Assembly: GCA_003132265.1 (NCBI GenBank) | Contig: PKXE01000037.1 | Location: 11,623 to 23,795 of the forward strand | Reading direction: 5' to 3' | Length of the DNA stretch: 12,173 nt | Origin: Candidatus Dormiibacterota bacterium | GTDB taxonomy: Bacteria > Chloroflexota > Dormibacteria > Aeolococcales > Bog-877 | Made by a program: the position numbers and the translations under genes | In this document: piece by piece, positions 1 through 7,566 of the stretch | Position numbering within the stretch: position 1 is the first letter of the stretch | Layout: the number at the start of each line of letters is the position of its first letter | Notes under the pieces: model-generated | The model's input: only the letters and a program-made list of their open reading frames with translations | Told to the model about the DNA's origin: nothing | Database searches by the model: none

Positions 1-120
1 CGTGGCAATCGGATTGGTCGGGAGTCCCCCTGCAGCCGGGAGCAGGGCCTTCGGCCAAAGGTCGATTTTGACGCTTCACCCGGCGACCGCTCCCGCAATT
101 GATGCTGGCGCCTGACCCGC
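1..120. other. upstream region with no recognised gene
   Basis: No gene is recognisable here. Forward frames 1 and 2 are open from the window edge to stops at 100-102 and 113-115, but neither short peptide resembles a known protein, so the tail of an upstream gene can be neither shown nor excluded. A small hairpin (CCCTGC at 28-33 with GCAGGG at 42-47) is present but has no T-run after it. Confidence 0.4.
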
Positions 121-122
121 GT

Positions 123-147
123 TTGTCGCTCCGAGGAGCCGTATGAT
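123..147 (+). promoter_or_regulatory. possible pyr operon promoter
   Basis: TATGAT at 142-147 is a good -10 match, one mismatch from TATAAT. It would start transcription near 154, just before the PyrR-binding hairpin at 161. The only -35-like sequence nearby, TTGTCG at 123-128, is too close (13-base spacer), and the TTGACG at 68-73 has no partner at normal distance. The -10 is therefore supported mainly by its position; the true promoter may lie elsewhere in the first 150 bases. Confidence 0.35.
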
Positions 148-160
148 GGAGGCGACGCGA

Positions 161-191
161 CCTTGAAACTGGTCCAGCGAGGCCGGTAAGG
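161..191 (+). promoter_or_regulatory. PyrR-binding RNA hairpin (anti-antiterminator) in the pyr leader
   Basis: The leader RNA folds into the known PyrR target shape. The lower stem is CCUU (161-164) with AAGG (188-191). A purine bulge GAA (165-167) follows on the 5' side, then an upper stem ACUGG (168-172) with CCGGU (183-187). The top is CC/GG (174-175 with 181-182) closing loop AGCGA, with U173 bulged. The apical sequence UCCAGCGAGG (173-182) matches the conserved UCCNGNGAGG of PyrR-binding loops. By family knowledge, PyrR with UMP bound holds this hairpin and promotes early termination. The pyrR gene lies two cistrons downstream. Confidence 0.85.
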
Positions 192-213
192 AGCTCGGCG
201 GCTAGGCCGTCGC
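177..213 (+). promoter_or_regulatory. candidate antiterminator pairing
   Basis: GCGAGGCC (177-184), from the loop and 3' side of the PyrR hairpin, can pair with GGCCGUCGC (205-213), giving eight base pairs with G209 bulged. This pairing excludes both the PyrR hairpin and the inner helix of the terminator, as expected of the antiterminator in Bacillus-type pyr attenuation. It was found by eye and no folding energies were computed. Confidence 0.5.
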
Positions 214-244
214 GGCCGCCTGCCGGCGTGCCGGACTCCTTTTT
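188..244 (+). terminator. intrinsic terminator (attenuator) before pyrB
   Basis: The outer stem pairs 188-199 (AAGGAGCUCGGC) with 230-241 (GCCGGACUCCUU), with one mismatch and one G-U pair. Inside it, 200-209 pairs with 213-220 to form a GC-rich helix with a UA bulge and a UCG loop. Five T (240-244) follow or overlap the stem. The hairpin ends 12 bases before the pyrB start, so it works as an attenuator rather than an end-of-operon terminator. Its 5' arm shares AAGG with the PyrR hairpin. Confidence 0.7.
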
Positions 245-256
245 CGGGAGGACACC

Positions 257-1213
257 ATGTCGGCGAGCAGGCCCTCGAGCGCAGCCTTGACTCCCCTCCG
301 GCATGTGGTCGCCGCTCAGCAATTCGACCGGGAGCGGCTCAGCGAGCTCTTCCGGCTCAGCGCGGAGATGGAAAGGGTGCGGTCGGGCGGCGGCGGGCAG
401 CTTCTACCGGGCCGGATCATGGCCACCCTCTTTTACGAGCCAAGCACGAGGACCCGGCTCAGCTTCGAGGCGGCGATGCTCCGGCTGGGCGGCCAGGTGA
501 TCGGCACCGAGAACGCCCGCGACTTCTCGTCGGCCATCAAGGGCGAGACCCTGGAGGACACGGTGCGGATCGTGGCCGGGTACTCGGACTGCATCGTGCT
601 GCGTCACTCCGAGGAGGGCGCTGCCGCAAGGGCGGCCGAGGTCTCCCCGGTTCCGGTGATCAACGCCGGGGACGGCCCCGGCCAGCACCCCACCCAGGCG
701 CTCTTGGACCTCTACACGATCCAGAGTGAGATCGGCCACCTCGACGACCTGCATATCGTGATGGTCGGCGACCTCAGCCACGGCCGTACCGTGCATTCGC
801 TGGCCTACCTGCTGGCGCTCTATCGAGGCCTGCGAGTGACTCTGGTGGCGCCGGATCGGATCCGCATGAGCCAGGGGGTGATCGAGCATCTGCTCAAGCA
901 TGGGGCCGACGTTCGTGAGACCGAGGACCTCATGGGCGCGGTCACCGACGCCGACATCGTGTACCAGACTCGGATCCAGGTGGAACGCTTCAGCGAGCCC
1001 TGGGAAGAGGCCGAGGACCAGCGCCGGCACTTCCGCATCACCGAGGAGGTGATGACCCGCCTGCCCCAGAGCGCGATCGTGATGCACCCGCTGCCCCGGG
1101 TCGGGGAGATCGATGCGGCGGTGGACGCCGACCCTCGGGCGGCCTATTTCCGCCAGGCGCGCAACGGAGTTTCGGTGCGGATGGCCCTCCTCCAAACGCT
1201 GCTCGGCAGATGA
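257..1213 (+). CDS. pyrB: aspartate carbamoyltransferase catalytic chain
   Basis: PyrB joins carbamoyl phosphate and L-aspartate to N-carbamoyl-aspartate, the committed step of pyrimidine synthesis, in the cytoplasm. The 318-residue protein has the usual length. Visible motifs are the carbamoyl-phosphate loop STRTR (63-67) in FYEPSTRTRLSF, the active-site lysine in SSAIKGET (K95), HPTQ (144-147), GDLSHGRTVHSL (171-182), the aspartate-side TRIQVERF (238-245) and HPLPR (277-281). The ATG has a clear ribosome site, GGAGG at 247-251, five bases upstream. The middle and C-terminal motifs resemble the E. coli/archaeal type of chain more than the usual actinobacterial type, but no pyrI regulatory-chain gene is present. 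It is the first gene of the operon and its stop overlaps the pyrR start (ATGA). Confidence 0.97.
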   Translation: MSASRPSSAALTPLRHVVAAQQFDRERLSELFRLSAEMERVRSGGGGQLLPGRIMATLFYEPSTRTRLSFEAAMLRLGGQVIGTENARDFSSAIKGETLEDTVRIVAGYSDCIVLRHSEEGAAARAAEVSPVPVINAGDGPGQHPTQALLDLYTIQSEIGHLDDLHIVMVGDLSHGRTVHSLAYLLALYRGLRVTLVAPDRIRMSQGVIEHLLKHGADVRETEDLMGAVTDADIVYQTRIQVERFSEPWEEAEDQRRHFRITEEVMTRLPQSAIVMHPLPRVGEIDAAVDADPRAAYFRQARNGVSVRMALLQTLLGR

Positions 1214-1791
1214 CCATGGAGCAACTCACGGCAAACGGGACCCGCGAGCTCCTCGGCCCCGAGGAGCTCCAGCGCACCCTCTGGCGGCTGTCGCGCGAGC
1301 TTCAGGAGCGCCACCCCGACGGTGAGGCGGTGCTCTGCGGGATCGTCACCAGGGGAGCGTTTCTGACCGCCCGCCTGCTCCAGTTGATCCACTCCCAGGG
1401 AGGTGCGGGCTGGGCCGGAGTCACCCTCGACGTCGGTCCCTACCGGGACGATGGCCCCCGCACCGCCCCGTCCCAGACGACGCCACCCTTCCCTTTGCCC
1501 CCGGCGGTGGCCGAGTCGGTGCGGGACCGGGTGGTGGTGCTCGTGGACGACGTGCTCTTCCACGGCCGAACCGGGCGGGCCGCGCTGGCGGCGCTCGGCG
1601 ACCTGGGCCGGCCCCGGGCGGTCGAACTGCTGGTGGTGGTCGACCGCGGCCACCGGGAGCTGCCCCTCCGCGCCACCTACGTCGGCCGCAACCTGCCGAC
1701 CTCGGAGGGTGAGCGGGTCCTGGTCCGGCTCTCGGAGTGCGACGAGCAGGACGCCGTACTGCTGCGGTCCTCGGAGCAGGAGCAACCTTGA
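1210..1791 (+). CDS. pyrR: PyrR, pyr operon RNA-binding attenuator / uracil phosphoribosyltransferase
   Basis: PyrR senses UMP (and PRPP), binds the pyr leader RNA and lowers operon expression; many members also make UMP from uracil and PRPP. The 193-residue protein shows the TRGAFLTARLL segment (47-56), YRDD (78-81), the PRPP loop VVVLVDDVLFHGRTG (108-122) and the family signature VDRGHRELPLRATYVGRN (144-161), then LPTSEGERV. The start is taken as ATG 1210, overlapping the pyrB stop by four bases; ATG 1216 is an alternative only two codons later. No separate ribosome site is clear, which suggests translational coupling. A Pro-rich stretch before the PRPP loop (about 82-98) is slightly longer than usual. 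The leader hairpin at 161-191 is its probable target. Confidence 0.95.
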   Translation: MTMEQLTANGTRELLGPEELQRTLWRLSRELQERHPDGEAVLCGIVTRGAFLTARLLQLIHSQGGAGWAGVTLDVGPYRDDGPRTAPSQTTPPFPLPPAVAESVRDRVVVLVDDVLFHGRTGRAALAALGDLGRPRAVELLVVVDRGHRELPLRATYVGRNLPTSEGERVLVRLSECDEQDAVLLRSSEQEQP

Positions 1792-3095
1792 CCCAGATCC
1801 TGCTCCAGGCCGTCCGCCTACTCGACCCCTTCAACGGGGTCGACCTCGAGGGGTGCGACCTCCTCCTGGAGGATGGGGTCCTCCAGGAGGTGGGCGCCGA
1901 GCTGAAGCTGCCCCCGAGCGCCACCCTGCTCCGCCGGGAGGGTTCGGTGGTGGCGCCGTCGTTCGTCGACATCCACTGCCATCTCCGCGAACCCGGCCAG
2001 CCCTGGAAGGAGCGGATCGCCAGGGCCACCGCGGCGGCGGCAGCGGGCGGCTTCGGCGCCGTCTGCGGGATGGCCAACCTGACCCCTCCGGTGGACAGCT
2101 TGGAGCAGTTCCGGCGCAGTCAACGCGACAACCAGTCGTGGGGCCGGGTCCGGGTTCTGCAGTTCGCGGCCTGCACCAAAGGGCTGGCGGGAGAGGAGCT
2201 CACCAACCTGGAGGCGCTGGCCCGCGCTGGCGCGGTGGGGTTCTCCGACGACGGCCGCCATGGCATGAACCAGGAGCGGCTGATGGAGGTCCTGGGTCGG
2301 GCGGGCGCCCTGGGCCGGGTGGTGGCGATCCACCCCGAGGACGAAGCCCTGTTGGTGCTGGCCAACCGGGGGATGCGGGATCCTGGCCAATGGCACCTCC
2401 GTCCCCCTGACGCCGAGATCTCCGCCATCGAGAAAGCAATCTCCGCGCTCCGCGGCACGCCCGGGTCCCGGCTCCATCTCCAGCACGTCAGCACCGCGGG
2501 CGGAGTCGATCTGGTCCGCCGGGCCAAGGCGGAAGGGCTCGCGATCACGGCCGAGGTCACACCGCACCACCTCATGCTCACCGGCGCCGGCGGTGACGCG
2601 GGCCCGGCCGACCCCGGCCGCTGCAACCCGCCGCTGCGCACCGAGTCGGACCGGATGGCCCTTTGGGAAGCGCTCCTCGAGGGGACCATCGACGCCATCG
2701 CCAGCGATCACGCGCCCCACGAGGCGGCCCCACCATCGGAGCGCTCACCCGGCTTCAGCGGGATCCAACTGGTGCTCTCCGCGGTCCTGGGCCAGGGGGG
2801 CGCCCTCTCCCATCTGGGCCGGGTGGTGGAGACCCTCACCGCCGGGCCCCGACGGGTGCTGGGAGAGGCAGGGGCAAGTGCGCCGGGCGACGGGATCCGG
2901 GCCGAGGAGCCAGCCTCCCTCACCTGGTTCGACCCCAACCAAAGCTGGACCCCGAGCCCCCAGTCCTGGCTCTCGCTGGGGACCAACACCCCCTTCTGGG
3001 GCGAACCGCTGAAGGGCACCGTCCTGGCCACCTTCGCCGGGGGCCGGATGGTCCACCTCAACCGCGAGCTGGTCCCCGAGTTGGCGGGCGACTGA
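1788..3095 (+). CDS. pyrC: dihydroorotase, type I
   Basis: PyrC cyclises N-carbamoyl-aspartate to dihydroorotate with zinc in the active site. From TTG 1788 the protein has 435 residues, normal for the family. Metal and catalytic residues are present: DIHCHLREPG (H63, H65), FSDDG (152-156, where an aspartate takes the place of the carbamylated lysine in Aquifex/Bacillus-type enzymes), H182 in IHPED, H233 in LQHVST and D307 in ASDHAPH. The substrate segment NPPLRTESDR (280-289) is also there. The reading frame is open upstream to an ATG at 1737, but homology begins only at TQILLQAVRLLDP. TTG 1788 overlaps the pyrR stop (TTGA) and has AGGAG seven bases upstream, so it is the better start. All active-site residues are kept, so this is not an inactive DHOase-like chain. 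Confidence 0.95.
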   Translation: MTQILLQAVRLLDPFNGVDLEGCDLLLEDGVLQEVGAELKLPPSATLLRREGSVVAPSFVDIHCHLREPGQPWKERIARATAAAAAGGFGAVCGMANLTPPVDSLEQFRRSQRDNQSWGRVRVLQFAACTKGLAGEELTNLEALARAGAVGFSDDGRHGMNQERLMEVLGRAGALGRVVAIHPEDEALLVLANRGMRDPGQWHLRPPDAEISAIEKAISALRGTPGSRLHLQHVSTAGGVDLVRRAKAEGLAITAEVTPHHLMLTGAGGDAGPADPGRCNPPLRTESDRMALWEALLEGTIDAIASDHAPHEAAPPSERSPGFSGIQLVLSAVLGQGGALSHLGRVVETLTAGPRRVLGEAGASAPGDGIRAEEPASLTWFDPNQSWTPSPQSWLSLGTNTPFWGEPLKGTVLATFAGGRMVHLNRELVPELAGD

Positions 3096-3096
3096 G

Positions 3097-6000
3097 GTGG
3101 CTCTGAGCCACCGCAAAGAAGGCAAGGAGGGCCTGCTGGTCCTGGAGTCGGGGGCCGCTTTCTCGGGAACCTGGATTGGGGCTCCAACTTCGCCACCTTC
3201 CCCGCTGCGCTTCGGTGAGGTGGTCTTCAACACGTGCATGACCGGCTACCAGGAGGTCTGCACCGACCCCTCGTACGCCGGCCAGCTGCTGGTGTTCACC
3301 CAGCCGCTGATTGGCAACGTCGGCGCCGCCGAGGTGGACATGGAGTCGAGCCGCGCTTGGTGCCGCGGCGTCCTGGTGGCGGAGTGCAGCCCCACCTCTC
3401 CCCACTGGCAGGCCCAGCTGACCTTCAGTGCCTGGCTTCAAGAGCAGGGGGTACCCGGGCTGGAGCGGGTGGACACGAGAGCCCTGACCCGCCATCTGCG
3501 CGAGCACGGCACCCTGCGCGGGGTGATCGCGCCGGCCACGGCGGGGACCGTAGCGGAGCTGGCGGAGCTGGTCCGGGCCTCCCCCTCGGTCTCAGACCAG
3601 GACCTGGTGGCAGAGGTCTCCTGCCCCGCGATCGAGCGCTGGGATGAGCCGCTCCACCCGGCGCTGCGGAAAGGCGCCGGCCTCGGGGTAAGCCCGCGGG
3701 GCACCGGTGAGGGACTGCGGATCGCGGTCCTCGACCTGGGGGTGAAACGCAACACCCTGCGCTCTTTGGTGAGCCGGGGGGCCGAGGTTCTGATCCTCCC
3801 CTACTCTGCCACCCTCGCGGAGATCGATGAGCTCCACCCGGACGGGGTGGTCCTCACCAATGGGCCGGGGGACCCCGCCACCCTGGCCCCGCAGGTGGCG
3901 CTGACAGGAGCGCTGCTCGAGCGCTACCCGGTCCTCGCCATCTGCCTCGGCCACCAGCTGGTCGGACGAGCCGTCGGCGGCAGCACCAGCCGGCTGCCCT
4001 TCGGGCACCACGGCGCCAACCACCCGGTCTTGGACCTCGTCTCCGGGGAGGTTTTCGTCACCCCCCAAAACCATGAGTTCCAGGTCGACGCCGACAGCAT
4101 CGATCCCGCGGGCGGCTGGTTCATCTCTGAACGCAACCTCAACGACGAGTCGGTGGAGGGGCTGCGCCACCACGAACTGCCGGTGATCTCGGTCCAGTAC
4201 CACCCGGAGGGCAGCCCTGGTCCCCAGGACCGCCAGCACCTCTTCGACGAGTTCTTGGAACTCTGCCGGAGTGGGCACCGGACCAGCCCGGAGAGCGCGC
4301 CTCCAGCCTCACCGGAGCCCCCGACCATCCGCCGGGTCCTGGTCCTGGGCAGCGGGCCGATCGTGATCGGCCAGGCCGCCGAGTTCGACTACGCCGGCAC
4401 CCAGGCCTGCCGCTCCCTTCGGGAGGAGGGGATGGAGGTGGTGCTGGTGAACAGCAACCCCGCCACCATCATGACTGACGAGGAGGTCGCCGACCGCGTC
4501 TACCTGGAGCCGCTGACCGTGGAGGTGCTGACCAAGGTCATCGAGCGGGAGCGCCCGGACGGGCTCCTCGCCGGGCTCGGGGGGCAGACCGCCCTCAACC
4601 TGGCCGTGGCCCTCGACGAGGCGGGGGTGCTGGAGCGCTACGGGGTCAGGGTGCTGGGAACCCCGCTGGAGGCGGTTCGCGACGCCGAGGACCGCGAGCG
4701 GTTCAAGCGACGGATGATCGCGATCGGGGAGCCGGTGCCACCCTCCCGGACCGCCAACACCGTGGCCGAGGCGAGCTCCTTCGCCCAGGAGGTCGGGCTG
4801 CCGCTGGTCGTCCGACCAGCCTTCACCCTGGGAGGCACTGGTGGCGGCCTGGTCTACACCGAAGAGCAGTTGGAGCAGGTGGTCGCCCGGGGGTTGCAGG
4901 CGAGCCCCATCACCCAGGTCCTGGTGGAGCGGGCTCTGGTCGGCTGGCGAGAGCTGGAGTACGAGGTGATGCGGGACGGCGAGGACACCTGCATCTGCGT
5001 CTGCAACATGGAAAACCTCGACCCGATGGGGGTCCACACCGGCGACTCGGTAGTGGTCGCCCCCAGCCAGACCCTCACCGACAAAGAGCACCAGCAGCTG
5101 CGATCGGCCGCGCTCCGCATCATCCGGGCGCTCAAGATCGAGGGGGGCTGCAACGTCCAGTTCGCCCTGGCCCCCGACTCCTTCACCTACTTCGTGATCG
5201 AGGTCAACCCCCGGGTGAGCCGCTCCTCGGCACTGGCCTCCAAGGCGACCGGCTACCCGATCGCGCGGGTGGCCGCCAAGATCGCCGTCGGGCGCCGGCT
5301 GCGGGAGATTCGCAACCAGGTGACCGGGCGAACGTGCGCCGCCTTCGAGCCCAGCCTCGACTACTGCGTCGCCAAGTCGCCGCGCTGGCCCTTCGACAAG
5401 TTCCCCCACGGTGACCGCCGCCTAGGCACCCAGATGAAGTCCACCGGCGAGGCGATGGCGATCGGCCGGACTTTCGAATCGGCGATCAGCAAGGTGCTCC
5501 GCTCCTTGGAGCAGGTCGCCCCTGATCCGGCGGCACTGCGCTGGTCGGTCGAGCGACTGGAGGAGCCCACCGACCTGCGGCTGCAGGCGGTGCTGGAGGC
5601 ACTCCGGCAGGGCGAGAATCCCGCCACGGTATCGCGCCGCACTGGCTACCCGCAGTGGTTCTGCGACCGGTTGGCGGACCTGACCGACCTGGAGCTAGAG
5701 CTCAGCGAGGTAGGCAAGGGGGAGATCCCGCTCCGCCAGCTGTGGCTGGCCAAGCGTGCCGGGCTCTCCGACCGGCGGATCGCCGACCTGACCGAGCGCC
5801 GCCCAGCCCAGGTGGAGGAGCAGCGCCAGGCAAAGGGCATCCTGCCTACCTTCAAGTGCGTGGACACCTGCGCCGCTGAGTTCGATGCCACCACCCCCTA
5901 CTTCTACTCCAGCTTCGAAGTCGAAGACGAGCAGCGCGGTGCTGCCGGGTCGGCGGTGGTGCTGGGCTCGGGACCGATCCGGATTGGGCAGGGCATCGAG

Positions 6001-7566
6001 TTCGACTACTGCTCGGTGCAGGCGGCGGCGGCGCTCCGGCGGAGAGGGTTGGAGGCGGTGATGATCAACAGCAACCCGGAGACCGTCTCCACCGACTTCG
6101 ACTGCAGCTCCCGGCTCTACTTCGAGCCCATGGACCTGGAGTCGGTGCTCCAGGTCTGCCGGGTGGAACAGCCGCTGGGGGTCATGGTCCAGTTCGGCGG
6201 TCAGACGGCTGTCAACCTGGCCGGCCAGCTCCAGCAATTGGGGCTGCCGCTGCTGGGCTCGGCGGCGGCTTCGATCGAGATGGCCGAGGACCGGGGCCGG
6301 TTCGAGGCGCTGCTCCAGCGCCTCCAGATCGCGCGCCCGCCGGGCGCCGCCACCCGCGACCCCCTGGAGGCGGAGCGGATCGCGGAGCGGGTCGGGTATC
6401 CGGTCCTGGTGCGCCCCTCGTACGTCCTGGGCGGCCGGGCCATGGACGTCGTCCACTCGGTGGAGGAGCTGCGCCTCTACCTGGGAGACGCCCTCAGGGC
6501 CTCGGGCGAGGCTGGGGGCGAGGTCCTCATCGACAAGTACATCCTGGGCATGGAGGTCGAGGTCGACGCGATCTGTGACGGCCAGGACGTCCTGGTCCCC
6601 GGGGTGATGGAGCATGTAGAGCGCGCCGGCGTCCATTCGGGGGACTCGATGGCGGTCTTCCCGCCCCAGCGGCTCGAGCAGGCCGTGATCTCCGACCTGG
6701 TCCGGATCACCACCCAGCTGGCGTTGGGCACCAACACCGTGGGGCTGATCAACGTCCAGTACGTGGTCCACCGCGGCCAGGTGCTCGTGATCGAGGTCAA
6801 CCCCAGGGCCAGCCGCACCGTTCCGTTCCTCAGCAAGGTGACCGGGGTCGCCATGGTGGACACAGCGGTGGGAGCCATGCTCGGCGAGACCCTGCTCGGA
6901 CGGAATTTGGCGGTCGGGCTGCTGCCGCCCCCACCTCTCGTGGCAGTCAAGGCCCCCGTCTTCTCGGCTCGCAAGCTGGACAAGGTGGACACGGTCCTGG
7001 GCCCGGAGATGACCTCCACCGGAGAGGTCATCGGGGTCGCCCCAGAGCTGCCGGCCGCGCTAGAGAAGGCCTTCTTGGCCGCCCTCGGATCGCTGCCCCG
7101 CCGAGGGGGGGCCCTGGTCAGCATCGCCGACCAGGACAAGTCGGAGGGGCTGCCGATCGCGGCCCGCCTGGCCGAGCTCGGCTTTCGCATCTACGCCACC
7201 CCCGGCACCGCAGCGGCGCTGCGCCAGGCGGGCATCACCGTGGTCGAGGTCAGCAAGCTCCACTCCGGGCGACCCAACGTCCTCGACGTCACCGTGGCGG
7301 GCCAGGTGGAGCTGGTCATCAACACCATCTCGGGCACGGCCACCGACGAGATGGAGGCCGACGACGGGACCCGGGGCGCCCGGCGGCCGGTCCGGGACGG
7401 CTACCGCATCCGCCAGGCGGCGGTACAGCGGGGCATTCCCTGCCTCACCTCGCTGGAGACAGCGGCGGCCCTGGTGGCCGCCCTCGGCAACGGCGAGGAC
7501 GCGGTCGTCGAGGTGGCGACCATCGACGAACATCGCCAGGGCAGCCGGCGGCCGGTGGCGGGGTGA
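3097..7566 (+). CDS. carAB: carbamoyl-phosphate synthase, fused small and large subunits (CarA-CarB)
   Basis: This 1489-residue protein makes carbamoyl phosphate from glutamine, bicarbonate and two ATP. Residues 1-392 are CarA: structural domain (FNTCMTGYQE 44-53, DPSYAGQ), then a class I glutaminase with nucleophile C283 in AICLGHQ and H369/E371 in VQYHPEGSPGPQD. A Pro/Ser-rich linker spans about 393-410. CarB follows: first ATP-grasp synthetase (GSGPIVIGQAAEFDYAGTQ from 418; EVNPRVSRSSALASKATG), oligomerisation domain about 805-945, second synthetase from about 951 (LGSGPIRIGQGIEFDYCS; EVNPRASRTVPFLSKVTG) and an MGS-like allosteric domain about 1336-1489. Usually carA and carB are separate genes. 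Here no in-frame ATG, GTG or TTG occurs between residue 388 and the GSGP loop, so one polypeptide is expected. The MGS domain has an extra acidic stretch near 1415-1428. GTG 3097 begins one base after the pyrC stop; no strong ribosome site is visible. Confidence 0.95.
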   Translation: MALSHRKEGKEGLLVLESGAAFSGTWIGAPTSPPSPLRFGEVVFNTCMTGYQEVCTDPSYAGQLLVFTQPLIGNVGAAEVDMESSRAWCRGVLVAECSPTSPHWQAQLTFSAWLQEQGVPGLERVDTRALTRHLREHGTLRGVIAPATAGTVAELAELVRASPSVSDQDLVAEVSCPAIERWDEPLHPALRKGAGLGVSPRGTGEGLRIAVLDLGVKRNTLRSLVSRGAEVLILPYSATLAEIDELHPDGVVLTNGPGDPATLAPQVALTGALLERYPVLAICLGHQLVGRAVGGSTSRLPFGHHGANHPVLDLVSGEVFVTPQNHEFQVDADSIDPAGGWFISERNLNDESVEGLRHHELPVISVQYHPEGSPGPQDRQHLFDEFLELCRSGHRTSPESAPPASPEPPTIRRVLVLGSGPIVIGQAAEFDYAGTQACRSLREEGMEVVLVNSNPATIMTDEEVADRVYLEPLTVEVLTKVIERERPDGLLAGLGGQTALNLAVALDEAGVLERYGVRVLGTPLEAVRDAEDRERFKRRMIAIGEPVPPSRTANTVAEASSFAQEVGLPLVVRPAFTLGGTGGGLVYTEEQLEQVVARGLQASPITQVLVERALVGWRELEYEVMRDGEDTCICVCNMENLDPMGVHTGDSVVVAPSQTLTDKEHQQLRSAALRIIRALKIEGGCNVQFALAPDSFTYFVIEVNPRVSRSSALASKATGYPIARVAAKIAVGRRLREIRNQVTGRTCAAFEPSLDYCVAKSPRWPFDKFPHGDRRLGTQMKSTGEAMAIGRTFESAISKVLRSLEQVAPDPAALRWSVERLEEPTDLRLQAVLEALRQGENPATVSRRTGYPQWFCDRLADLTDLELELSEVGKGEIPLRQLWLAKRAGLSDRRIADLTERRPAQVEEQRQAKGILPTFKCVDTCAAEFDATTPYFYSSFEVEDEQRGAAGSAVVLGSGPIRIGQGIEFDYCSVQAAAALRRRGLEAVMINSNPETVSTDFDCSSRLYFEPMDLESVLQVCRVEQPLGVMVQFGGQTAVNLAGQLQQLGLPLLGSAAASIEMAEDRGRFEALLQRLQIARPPGAATRDPLEAERIAERVGYPVLVRPSYVLGGRAMDVVHSVEELRLYLGDALRASGEAGGEVLIDKYILGMEVEVDAICDGQDVLVPGVMEHVERAGVHSGDSMAVFPPQRLEQAVISDLVRITTQLALGTNTVGLINVQYVVHRGQVLVIEVNPRASRTVPFLSKVTGVAMVDTAVGAMLGETLLGRNLAVGLLPPPPLVAVKAPVFSARKLDKVDTVLGPEMTSTGEVIGVAPELPAALEKAFLAALGSLPRRGGALVSIADQDKSEGLPIAARLAELGFRIYATPGTAAALRQAGITVVEVSKLHSGRPNVLDVTVAGQVELVINTISGTATDEMEADDGTRGARRPVRDGYRIRQAAVQRGIPCLTSLETAAALVAALGNGEDAVVEVATIDEHRQGSRRPVAG

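Noticed and set aside
404..1195. Long - strand open frame opposite pyrB, and similar ones opposite pyrC, carAB and pyrD
   Set aside because: Long antisense frames are common in GC-rich genes. The translations are rich in Arg, Gly, Pro and His and show no family motifs, while the + strand carries clear enzymes.
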